Shown here: positions 58,101-64,000 of the stretch, in pieces
How the letters are laid out: each line of letters begins with the position of its first letter
How positions within the stretch are numbered: position 1 is the first letter of the stretch
NCBI GenBank assembly: GCA_949316235.1
Contig: OX438760.1
Coordinates: 5,458,501-5,522,500 of the forward strand
DNA from: Oegoconia quadripuncta
Lineage: Eukaryota; Arthropoda; Insecta; Lepidoptera; Autostichidae
Direction of reading: 5' to 3'
DNA length: 64,000 nt
The notes under the pieces: model-generated
What the model was told of the DNA's origin: nothing
Databases searched by the model: none
The model's input: only the letters and a program-made list of their open reading frames with translations
Translations under genes and position numbers: made by a program

Positions 58101-59059
58101 CGCGGTGATGTTAACAGTAGGTAATGTTAGATCCGTACTGCTGCCTGTATTGCTACCAGCCGTCAAAGGAAAAGGACGATAACTTGTACATCAACGAGCG
58201 TGAGCGACTTTTAATTGCCTATTAACACCGACGTTTAGACGAGTCCGGTGAGTCGATACTTAATAAGAAATTGATCATGGAATTTAAGCAGTAGGGATTG
58301 TAGACTACTCCGGCTGAATCTCACAGATTGCATGCGAGGGCCAAGTTGGATGGCATGAGGGGCATGCGTCATGATCATAATTGAATGTTATAATTTGTGT
58401 GTGGGTAAGGGGTCTGTAATTGCCATCGTAAAGATTTAAGGTAATCGGGCCCGTGTTCCATCAGTGGCAGACCGTTACCTCGTTCTATTAAATCCTAGTG
58501 TCATTCTGATAGCCGTTTGGCCTTTAGTAACTTGACATAATATCGCAATTTCCAAAACTACCCTATACCACAAGAGGCAACCGTCCCTGTCGCTAGCAAC
58601 GTCGCGTTTCCCCGACATATACATTGAGCCACGGAGGTGATTAAACTTACAGTTGAATTGAGAACTTTTCCTTTGAAGTCTTTTAAATTTAAAATATTCT
58701 GCAAATGCTTTAGCCTCAAGGTTACTTGCGGCCACCACAAAACGTCGCCACTAACCAGCGGATTGAATATACATATTATAAGGACTCGCCGCGCAAGCGG
58801 CGCAAGGGTGTGGCACACTTCAGCCACAGAGCTAGCGGCATCATCAGACGACGGCGTGCCCCGTGTGCGGCGATGTTTATTGCTCGCTTTTGTTTCTATT
58901 GTCAGAATTACTTACTTATCTGCCACCACACCGAGTATCACGCCGACGACCGTGAACACCGCCATGAAAGCCGGCCCGGCTAGCACTTGGTAGTCGATGC
59001 CTAGGCCATTGTACCCCCACTCGCAGTACCTCGTACCGTTCAGCTCCAGGGTCGCACAT
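43117..59059 (-). CDS. MFS transporter (Spinster-like), N-terminus missing
   Basis: Exons (minus): 59059-58916, 57958-57676, 56424-56319, 55668-55543, 46949-46811, 45538-45399, 44106-43909, 43292-43117. All have AG/GT ends and matching phases, giving 436 visible residues and TAA. Exon 1 seen encodes a Cys-containing loop, TM2 (FMAVFTVVGVILGVVADK) and MFS motif A across the splice (GVVADKYNRARVL). Exon 2 has VLRMIMAAGESGCNPLATGI (TM4) and FNWGIYGGYGIAFPVG (TM5). Exon 3 starts SWRLCYYGTGVVGIVV (TM6) and ends at the central loop. Later exons give TM7-12, with a second motif A (GGIISDKYVEKMGIRSRV). The tail is cytosolic and Pro-rich (VPPKEPAPAPPELEAK), then NRAFTHDEL. This fits major facilitators of the Spinster/organic-solute type; the substrate is unknown. 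The first seen exon begins mid-codon, so N-terminal exon(s) with TM1 lie upstream, probably beyond 64000. Intron 4 is 8.6 kb and full of repeats. Confidence 0.88.
43424..43758 (-). mobile_element. tRNA-derived SINE, family B, copy 2 (full length)
   Basis: The reverse strand begins TTAACCGCCTCCGTGGCTC, passes a B-box region (GGGTTCGATCTCC) and ends ATCACTTAACATCAGG-like, then CAACCCGTTGTACAT with A-rich sequence. It lies in the last MFS intron. Confidence 0.8.
44388..44819 (-). pseudogene. Jockey-like LINE ORF2 C-terminus and 3-prime end
   Basis: The minus frame 44819-44496 encodes SLEHRRKVACLSVFYRVHF, then RECALELHNLIPPSPFHLRT, IRTKKFDSSFIIRTAKAWN and SLPVSVFP. The L-x-H-R-R ... S-x-FY-R ... 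RT-x-R ... W-N-x-LP-x-x-VFP series is the C-terminal region of jockey/CR1-type LINE reverse transcriptases. The 3-prime UTR follows to an A-rich end at 44388. It lies in the MFS intron between 45399 and 44106. Confidence 0.75.
45095..45180 (-). repeat. LINE or SINE 3-prime fragment with poly(T)
   Basis: A run of about 18 T then AATTAGAATGGGATCGCTC and CGAGATAAGGTCTACGATGG resembles the GATCGCGTTTGACC ... GATGTGGTCGAAGATG end of 44388. It is a degraded fragment. Confidence 0.4.
45665..45995 (+). mobile_element. tRNA-derived SINE, family B, copy 3 (full length)
   Basis: AACCGCCTCCGTGGCTCAAT (A box) and GGTCGCGGGTTCGATCCCCA (B box) are clean here. The body reads CATCTTATCTAAATCTGCCG and TCCGGTTGTCAGAGATAAGA, ending TGTGCATAAAAAAAG. 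It lies in MFS intron 5. Confidence 0.85.
46005..46349 (-). mobile_element. 345-bp MITE with GTACAGTCGC ends
   Basis: GTACAGTCGCGGAATG at 46005-46020 is mirrored by CATTCTGCGACTGTAC at 46334-46349 (one mismatch). The interior matches 30914-31087. A lone end-like GTACAGTCGCGAA occurs at 51669. There is no ORF. Confidence 0.75.
46472..46660 (-). mobile_element. tRNA-derived SINE, family B, copy 4 (partial)
   Basis: AGATGGTGGTAGCTAGCCAG, GGGATCGAACCCGCGACCTC and TAAACC show the head and middle; the 5-prime 30 bp and the 3-prime end are missing. It lies in MFS intron 5. Confidence 0.7.
47440..47640 (+). repeat. Common lepidopteran 'AATATTATAAATACGAAGG' repeat
   Basis: CTAATATTATAAATACGAAG then GTTTGGATGTTTGTTTG, CACGGCGAAACGGATGAACA and a CCGCGATAAAGTTG end match a pattern I know as very frequent in Lepidoptera. 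Degraded relatives are near 50005 and 61311. The class is not determined here. Confidence 0.45.
47770..48023 (+). mobile_element. tRNA-derived SINE, family A, subfamily 1
   Basis: GACGACCTGTTTGGTGTAGT (A box), TTGCGGGTTCGAATCCCGCT (B box), TGTGTGATGAATACGGACAT, and a 3-prime end TGGAACTAGATGGCGCTGTG. It lies in MFS intron 4, plus strand. Confidence 0.85.
48892..49112 (-). mobile_element. Retroposon family D, copy 5 (old, diverged)
   Basis: TTCTTGTGGGAACCCGAAAG, CTTTAATTTACACTTCCCTT and TGCTGCACAATATTCTACCA match the family; many substitutions and no tail or target duplication remain. The minus frame starts MVEYCAANFSNSV then stops. Confidence 0.7.
49510..50432 (+). pseudogene. THAP-domain pseudogene
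   Basis: Exon 1 49510-49580 is 71 nt, phase 2: MSNSSVFGYGIKKSENRPNI, stop, LH. Both THAP zinc cysteines are replaced (Ser5, Tyr9) and a TAA sits where a residue before L-H-R is expected. Exon 2 from 49839 follows CGTTTTAG, completes R and reads LPKNYRKRKMWLDAIGMEHL, a good THAP middle. The distal C-x-x-H is not found in frame, although TGCTCTTCACGG in another frame hints at it. Exon 3 from 50289 follows TTTCCAG and encodes KTIKKLNMKCEKYKKKIKIL then HDENRRQKK, the basic coiled coil common after THAP domains. Introns are kept, so it is not a processed copy. It lies in MFS intron 4, opposite strand. Confidence 0.65.
50713..50998 (+). mobile_element. tRNA-derived SINE, family A, subfamily 1
   Basis: GACGACCTGTTTGGTATAGT, GATCGCGGGTTCGAATCCCG and GTGGAACTAGATGGCGCTGT, then a (TTTA)n/(TTAT)n tail. 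It lies in MFS intron 4. Confidence 0.85.
51066..51180 (+). repeat. LINE 3-prime end with (TTGA)n tail
   Basis: TGCCTGGAAGAGATCGCCGA then GATAAGGCTGCC and AAACAATAAAGCGTAATTGA with TTGATTGATAA. It is the same family as 2703-2785 and related to the insert at 7133. Confidence 0.7.
51822..52010 (-). repeat. Decayed coding fragment sharing LSTETYGD
   Basis: The minus strand encodes YLSLQQTLSTETYGDALPTK then KACIPKLTEKQKWHLFVVV. The plus strand at 49140-49175 encodes RLLSLSTETYGDG. The nucleotide match is about 35 bp, inverted. The family is unknown. Confidence 0.4.
52187..52215. repeat. (AAT)n microsatellite
   Basis: About nine ATA/AAT units directly precede the LINE ORF fragment; probably the tail of another LINE. 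Confidence 0.7.
52220..52515 (+). pseudogene. LINE reverse-transcriptase C-terminal fragment with (TAA)n tail
   Basis: The plus frame 52220-52435 encodes WKAQTIHIVPIVLSSTGIIP, then KTLKNSLKTLNIPTYITHIL, QKATILNTCRTTRKFLTSS and a stop. The [IV]-VPIV-[IL]-S-[SA]-TG-[IV]-[IV]-PK-[ST]-L and QKA-x-[IL]-LNTC-R-x-x-RKFL pattern is the C-terminal end of a widespread insect LINE. A short 3-prime UTR and (AAT)n follow at 52497-52515. It is strongly 5-prime-truncated. Confidence 0.75.
52516..53413. other. Intronic DNA, nothing recognised
   Basis: This is within MFS intron 4. No repeat or exon is supported. Confidence 0.35.
53414..53600 (-). mobile_element. tRNA-derived SINE, family A, subfamily 2
   Basis: The reverse strand reads GGTGTAGTGGATAGTGACC, then a B-box-like GCGTGTTCGAATCCCGCG and TTTGTGTGATGAATACGAAC. 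The 3-prime part is CAAGCTTTGCTTAATTTGG. Confidence 0.75.
54282..54830 (+). mobile_element. GC-rich LINE 3-prime end (R1-clade-like)
   Basis: A sharply GC-rich island in AT-rich DNA. It reads as the end of a basic, Arg/Pro-rich ORF, then GGGGGGTTTTTTAGTGGGTA, GTGAGTCTCACATATGCCCG and TGACCCCCGTCAGCGGCGGG then GCGTAAATGCGTTTTCCCCC. The CCGCCGCTGAC/GTCAGCGGCGG hairpin is marked. I associate this 3-prime end with R1-type LINEs in moths. The coding part is frameshifted. It lies in MFS intron 4. Confidence 0.55.
55088..55415 (+). mobile_element. MITE family C copy 4
   Basis: GGCCCGTATTAATAGACCAT ... GCCTCAAGACTTGTATTAAT then ACAGGCC. The right terminus is shortened by loss of GAGATTGGTTT. Confidence 0.8.
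55741..56018 (-). mobile_element. tRNA-derived SINE, family A, subfamily 1
   Basis: The reverse strand reads GACGACCTGTTTGGTGCAGT, TTGCGGGTTCGAATCTCGCT, ... GGAACTAGATGGCGCTGTGT with (TATT/ATT)n. It ends 73 bp from MFS exon 55668-55543 in intron 3. Confidence 0.85.
56515..56819 (-). mobile_element. tRNA-derived SINE, family B, copy 5
   Basis: The reverse strand reads TAACCGCCTCCGTGGCTCAA, GGTCGCGGGTTCGATCCCCA, ... ACCCGTCGTGCATAAAAAAA. A small deletion removes the GGTTTCC...TGG segment. It lies in MFS intron 2. Confidence 0.8.
57017..57195. mobile_element. MITE, second copy of 8595-8714
   Basis: GCTCGTAATTTG pairs with CGAATTACGAGC at the ends; CGGTATCGTTATCGATTACG pairs with CGTAACCGATGACGATAACG inside; the core has CCAACCAATCACATG. 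It lies in MFS intron 2. Confidence 0.7.
57330..57465 (+). repeat. RTE-type LINE 3-prime tail
   Basis: ATATCGCGGTCGCTTCCAAC, CAGTCGGTCTGGAAATCTAC and GACCTATGATCAGCAGGGGA then CGTCCTGTGGCTGATGTAAT. It lies in MFS intron 2. Confidence 0.65.
58615..58650 (-). repeat. SINE family B head fragment
   Basis: CATTGAGCCACGGAGGTGAT is the reverse of the family B 5-prime head. The rest of the SINE is absent. It lies in MFS intron 1. Confidence 0.5.
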
Positions 59060-59604
59060 CTGCAGGAAGGACAATGAGTGACTGAAGTAAAGATGAAGAA
59101 ATTTTTCTATAGGTACGATAGGGTGAAAAGTTAACAAAGAGTCAGACAACTTTGTCTCTGTATCATACACATTGACGGATATCAATAATCTTCACGAGTA
59201 GGTATGTATAGGAATGCCTATATTGCGACCCATTAAGTTAATACCAGTATCAATGAAGGTAATTAGCCATAGCTAATTGGTTTGTAGATGAAGGGCTCAG
59301 CGACCTTGAGCCCCGCTCGTAACCCTGACTGATCAAGGTTAAGTGCTGCCAACTGCCAACTCATGGCCACTATGACTAACTCGACTATACCTATTTACAT
59401 TTGTCAATAAAAAATATAACTAATTTATCGCTAATTTAGTGCAGTACGCTTGCTTTTATGATCTGTACCGAGCCTATATTTAACTCCAACGGATAAAAAC
59501 AATAATATTGTAAATGTAGCAATTAAAAAAAAACCGGCAAAGTGTGTACCTATTGATTAACGCGCGGTATGGTTCCGTAGGCAGATTATAGGTGTATTTT
59601 TAAA

Positions 59605-59790
59605 TTATCATCACATAAACGTCCACTGCATAACATAAGTCTCCACCATAGATTCCCAGAGAGATCGGTTGGAAATGGCCTGCATCCAGCGACTTCCCTC
59701 GTGGGTGGACATGCCGTGGGTATTGTTCATGGCGACCATCGAAACGGGAGTGTATTGATCTGGGTCAAACCCAGCTATGGGCAGCAACGT
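59605..59790 (-). repeat. RTE-type LINE ORF2 end and tail
   Basis: The reverse strand encodes ...DPDQYTPVSMVAMNN.. then STHEGSRWMQAISNR, followed by ATGTTATGCAGTGGACGTTT. It resembles the W-x-x-D ... G-x-x-W-M-Q end at 26550. Confidence 0.55.
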
Positions 59791-59907
59791 CACTGGTAGC
59801 TAAAACCCTCAAAGTATGCAATCGCCTATATATCAAACCCCTATGGAAACAAAAAAAAAGCGGTCTTTTTAATCGCAATTTCTGACTCATTTTTTAATAT
59901 AATAATA

Positions 59908-60390
59908 ACAAATATTTCGAACACTTACACTACACCAATAATTTAGTCCCAAATTAAGCAAAGCTTGTACTAGGTATTTAATTATTTATTAATTTTTCGG
60001 GAAACTGACAGTCGTTACATTAAAATGTAAAGTAGAACAAAATAGTCATTGCATAGACAAAAATAGTCTCCACAGATAGTCACTCCACACACAGAAACAC
60101 AGCAAAATACTCGTATTGTTTGGGAAATAGTAAATTTTATGATATTTAATTTAATGTAAGAAGCGTTACAGGATTAGTTAATGATATTTGGAATCTATAC
60201 AAGAAAATATACGAATATTAAATATACTTATTGGATACTAGATAACAGATAAACGTACATAAATATTTATATAAACATCCATGATTCGGGAATAAATGTT
60301 CGTATTCATCACACAAACACTTTCCCCTGGCGGGATTCGTACCCGCAATCGTCGGTTTCGCTGACAGGTTATCCACAACACCAATACGCA
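59908..60390 (-). mobile_element. tRNA-derived SINE, family A subfamily 2, split by an insertion
   Basis: The 3-prime part is at 59908-59975 (AAATTAAGCAAAGCTTGTAC on the plus strand). The 5-prime part with the B box is at 60234-60390 (GGATACTAGATAACAGATAA ... GGCGGGATTCGTACCCGC). In the unbroken copy at 53414 these two parts are adjacent, so about 258 bp is inserted. Confidence 0.7.
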
Positions 60391-61038
60391 GATATTTCGT
60401 AACAAACATACAAAAGAAAAATACATCGAATTGGGAACCTCCTCCTTTTTTGATATTGGTTAAAAAGAAGGTAATTACTTACCCTTATGCTAACGCAGGG
60501 TATTAATAATTGTCTATCTCTATTCCAAATTACATCGAAATCAGTATAGGCGTTTTAGCCAATTCCGACCTCTAAAAGAATCAAGTGCCTGACACGCATC
60601 TACTTCAGATATGGCTCATTCTGATTGTCATGTCATTAGCTGTTGATGAATTTATTGCCAGTTGTAATTAACAATCAGGATTCTTCATCGTTACATCAAG
60701 AGCACATTAGAACTGCTCTCAACTGACAATCCTCGAGGTCAATTCATTATCAACATCAATCTTGGCCCACATCCAACCACTGTTGGGTCTATACACAGAA
60801 GAGATCTATGCGTCTTCTCCATTACATCAATGGAGAAGAGGAAAAGAAAATTTACAACAAATTAAAAATAAAGTAAAAATTAAAAACCAGACTACGTTAA
60901 AAATTATGCGTTACACCCTGCATATTGCATAGTGTACTGTACATATAAATCTGTTCCAATGAATCGTTTGTAAATTACAAATTTAGAAAACCCGAAGTTA
61001 CACCATGAAATATTAAGTATTTTACTGGACTATAAGTA

Positions 61039-61316
61039 GACGACCTGTTTGGTGTAGCGGTTAGCAACTCTGACCAGTATACCAAAGGGTTGCAGGTTCG
61101 AATCCCGCTAGCGGCATATGTTTGTGTGATGAATACGGACATGTGTACCCGAGTTATGGATGTTTTACAATAATAAGTATTTATTTACAAAAAGAAATGT
61201 GTTTGTGTAGTATATCTACCATCTGGTATCCACAACACAAGCTTATCGTTGCTTACTGTGGAACTAGATGGCGCTGTGTGTATGTCTAAGGATATTTATT
61301 TATTATTTATTTATAA
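61039..61316 (+). mobile_element. tRNA-derived SINE, family A, subfamily 1
   Basis: GACGACCTGTTTGGTGTAGC, TTGCAGGTTCGAATCCCGCT, TGGAACTAGATGGCGCTGTG and a (TTTA)n tail. Confidence 0.85.
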
Positions 61317-61636
61317 ATTTCTTCGAAACGCCTTAACCGATTTTCATCAAACAAGGCACATCAATCGAGCTCGATTATTTTATATTAAAGACTTGGAACA
61401 CTAGTTATTACTTAATAGTAATAACTTATGTTCCAAGTGAAAGAAAAGGTGAATGTCGTGTCGTACCAAGAGGTTAAATCGAGGGCGGAAAGTAGAGAGA
61501 AGTGGTCATTACTCCATCGACAAGAGCATAGCTCTTCAATTGCAGAAAAAGAAGTGTTCCGGGCGGTTCTCGGGCAGCGAGCTGCCAACGAAGTCTTTAA
61601 TAAATAAAGCACTCCAATCGGACCACACATTACCAA

Positions 61637-61910
61637 GGCCCGTATTAATAAACCATTCTCAAGATTGAGAACAGTCTTGTGACTGGTCTCAAGTAAATCA
61701 CTTGAGAGTTTCACGTATTAAAAAACGGAACTCAAGACTATCATTCATTCGCCGCTGAGGCGAATACTTGGGAAGTGATCTCAGCTGAGTAGACCTCAAG
61801 ATTGGTTTATAAATTAGCACGGAGCTTGAGATAGCGTCAACTGCTTAAGACGCATCTCGGTTGATACAGCCTCAAGACTTGTATTTAGATTGGTTTATTA
61901 ATACGGGCCT
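61637..61910 (+). mobile_element. MITE family C copy 5
   Basis: GGCCCGTATTAATAAACCAT ... TTGGTTTATTAATACGGGCC: both termini are intact. An internal deletion of about 50 bp after CTGGTCTCAAGTAAA is visible compared with copies 1 and 4. Confidence 0.85.
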
Positions 61911-62563
61911 AAGATACGTCCGGGCAAAGACTGGACACACACACACAACGCAGCCAGTAAACACACAACACCCGTAATTTTTCGTCAGGGGTTAAAGTTA
62001 ACTTTATTGCAATATCACTAAGGTTAATTTTTTGAGGATTATTGTAAACTAGGAAAAAATATTGGCCCTGACTGTTTAATTATTTTTAAAGTCAATAATA
62101 AAGTAGATAAATATCAAAATGACACTTTTTTCCTTCATCCGTGTTCCTCATGTACACATCACTAAAAGCCATTAAATGTTATTTTAAGTTGTATTATTAC
62201 ACTATGCACATATACATTATAATGTTTTGTGCAGAATAATTGGTTTATTTCTAGCATTTTCATATTATCCAGGTGTTAACGGTTTAAATATGCATTTTTG
62301 TATTGTTATAATATTTAAGTATTTATTAAGATTTTATTAAAATTCAATTATTATAATTACCTACGTCTGTAAGGAGCAATTATATATTTTTTACAAGACT
62401 GTGATTAAGTACTATACGTGATAAGATCACATCGTAATATTTAATTATGTGTATTATCGTTCAACAACCCGCACTGGTTTGATCAGGTTTCCTCAATGCA
62501 AATTAAAACAATAAATGACGTCTTTTGACGCATAAAATCTTCTTCGTATTTGTATACCTATCT
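61911..62563. other. Unassigned AT-rich DNA
   Basis: No exon or repeat is supported. Confidence 0.35.
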
Positions 62564-62665
62564 TTTTTTTAATGCACGACTTAGCCCTTGACCGTAATCG
62601 TCCTAGATGTTATGTGACGATGAGACCGAATGTGGAAGCGCGCTTACGGAACCTCTAACTTATTT
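62564..62665 (-). repeat. SINE family B 3-prime fragment
   Basis: TTTTTTTTAATGCACGACTT, TAGATGTTATGTGACGATGA and GACCGAATGTGGAAGCGCGC match the reverse of the family B 3-prime end. Confidence 0.5.
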
Positions 62666-62688
62666 GGGAGACTATTTAATAAAATTAA

Positions 62689-62992
62689 GGCCCGTATTAA
62701 TAAACCATTCTCAAGATTGAGAACAGTCTTGTGACTAGTTTCAAGTAAAGGTGTTGATTAATGCAAAAGCAGTACTCACTTGAGAGGTGCGCGTATTTAT
62801 AAACGAAACTCAAGACTATCATTCATTCGCCGCTGAGGCGAATATACTTGAGAACTGATCTCAGTTGAGTAGACCTCAAGATTGGTTTATAAATTAGCAC
62901 GGAGCTTGAGATAGCGTCAACTACTTAAGACGCATCTCGGTTGATACAGCCTCAAGACTTGTATTGAGATTGGGTTCATTAATATACAGGCC
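62689..62992 (+). mobile_element. MITE family C copy 6
   Basis: GGCCCGTATTAATAAACCAT at the left; TTGGGTTCATTAATATACAG then GCC at the right. The interior is intact except for a deletion before GCAGTACTCACTTGAGAGG. Confidence 0.8.
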
Positions 62993-63003
62993 TAAATAAC
63001 ACG

Positions 63004-63790
63004 CTGCAGTTCCACCATCCACCTAGCTCTATCATCATACTCTCGTCATCAAGTGGACATCGACATTGGACTCGTGAAAACGAATCATATGAGCTCTAAC
63101 TCGAGGTGTTTACTAGTAGCCACTAAAGAGTTCCACCATCTACCTTCTGGCTCCGCATCAGATCAGCTCCGAGATGCCACATTATAGTATTGTCATCCGA
63201 AGTACATTATACATTACCAACTTTCATTTCGATACGACAAATTAGAAGCAGGTTAAAATTGACTCGTTATTTTTTTTTTATTAATCAAATTTAGAACAAG
63301 ACTTGCATAGGTACCTACTCGCAATAGATTTGGCTTTGGAATACGATTTTGGTAACTGTCTGATCGTGTTCGTTTTCATTGCTTTCGCTGATAACATCGA
63401 ATGGAACAATTAGAAAATCTAAGTTAAAATGTATAAAGCTATATTGTTAGTAGCGAATGAAAGTAAATATACGCAGTCCTACTGGATTGATCTTAATTTG
63501 AATATCTTTAGATGAAGCTCTACATGGAATCAAACTTTTTGGACTAGCTTCGTGTTCTACATTAAAAATATTTTTTAAAACAATCTTTTAATACTCCGTC
63601 ACTATCACACATTATTCTAGTAAACAGACGATTAACATAAAGTCTATCTAGGACTTCCAGTGGCAATCTTCTGGCTCCATCTTCGTCATCATGTGTAATG
63701 TGCAAATTCGTCTAGTTTGCCATTTACCATCCGGGAGTTCCAGCCGATACATCCCGGCTCCATCATCGGATCAGCTCAATGGTCGGTAAC
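63004..63790. repeat. Degenerate tandem-like 'TTCCACCATC ... TCAGATCAGCTC' units
   Basis: Related phrases recur: AGTTCCACCATCCACC (63009), AGTTCCACCATCTACCTTCT then CATCAGATCAGCTCC (63129-63170), CTTCTGGCTCCATCTTCGTC (63668) and CATCATCGGATCAGCTCAAT (63760-63780). They look like decayed copies of one unit spread over 800 bp. There is no protein-coding sense. Confidence 0.4.
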
Positions 63791-64000
63791 AATGTAATAT
63801 ACCCCATAATTGTCACCGATCTTACCTACTTATGTACTTATGCTAAATTTCAGCTCAATGTGATACCAGCAAGTAGTAGAAAAATGGTTAGTAAATTTTG
63901 AAACTGAGAACTTACATACGGACATTGCAAGCTAAATAAAATTGTTGCTTGTAATAAGAAATGATAGTAATGGATTTTCACTCAAGTTCATTGAACTGAT

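Noticed and set aside
58916..59185. Frame beginning MCDPGAERYEVL as the MFS start
   Set aside because: It uses the wrong frame: the other frame of the same exon gives a Cys-rich loop, TM2 and motif A with matching splice phases.
1..64000. CRISPR array, prophage, operon or bacterial defence system
   Set aside because: The window has introns, SINEs, LINEs and MITEs of an insect nuclear genome; no regularly spaced direct repeats or bacterial-type gene clusters exist.
59060..64000. N-terminal exon of the MFS gene within the window
   Set aside because: I looked on the minus strand for a TM1-like exon ending in phase 2 and found only repeat-derived or low-complexity frames.

Overview
This window looks like nuclear DNA of an insect, most likely a moth or butterfly (Lepidoptera). 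It is AT-rich. The genes are split by GT-AG introns. It is packed with tRNA-derived SINEs, LINE 3-prime ends ending in short tandem repeats, and short inverted-repeat elements of types I associate with lepidopteran genomes. There is nothing bacterial: no operons, ribosome binding sites, phage or CRISPR. No species name can be supported from the sequence alone.

I can build four gene models with consistent splice phases. (1) 20326-23526, minus: a small Ser/Pro-rich protein of about 153 residues with SP/TP motifs that I cannot name. (2) 29690-32088, minus: Tim22, the channel subunit of the mitochondrial carrier translocase (three exons, 194 residues). (3) 33290-35955, plus: a CUSTOS-like acidic/basic nuclear protein (four exons, 191 residues), divergent from Tim22. 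(4) 43117-59059, minus: a 12-TM-type major facilitator (MFS) transporter, perhaps Spinster-like. Eight coding exons are visible, with a complete C-terminus; the N-terminal exon(s) were not found and probably lie past 64000. A lone in-frame exon at 1172-1432 (plus) probably belongs to another unidentified gene. Two THAP-domain remnants (41307-41727 and 49510-50432, plus) have identically built 71-nt first exons; one is clearly a pseudogene.

Layout: 1-20000 is mostly gene-poor repeat DNA (terminal-inverted-repeat elements, a nested LINE, SINEs). 20300-23600 holds the unknown gene. 24600-26200 is a multilayer transposon: a PIF/Harbinger remnant containing a GC-rich MITE and a polyadenylated retroposon. 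26200-29500 is repeats with a strong palindrome. 29700-36000 is the Tim22/CUSTOS pair, whose shared upstream region carries a retroposon and a LINE RNase H fragment. 36000-43000 is repeats plus a truncated THAP locus. 43000-59100 is the MFS gene, whose introns carry most of the SINE copies, a THAP pseudogene and LINE pieces. 59100-64000 has no recognised exon and holds SINE and MITE copies.

The most unusual signals are a retroposon family with a shared 5-prime module but two different 3-prime ends, several dated nested insertions with target-site duplications, two perfect 30-bp inverted repeats, and the unnamed gene. All splice models come from reading consensus sites and phase and have not been tested with transcripts.
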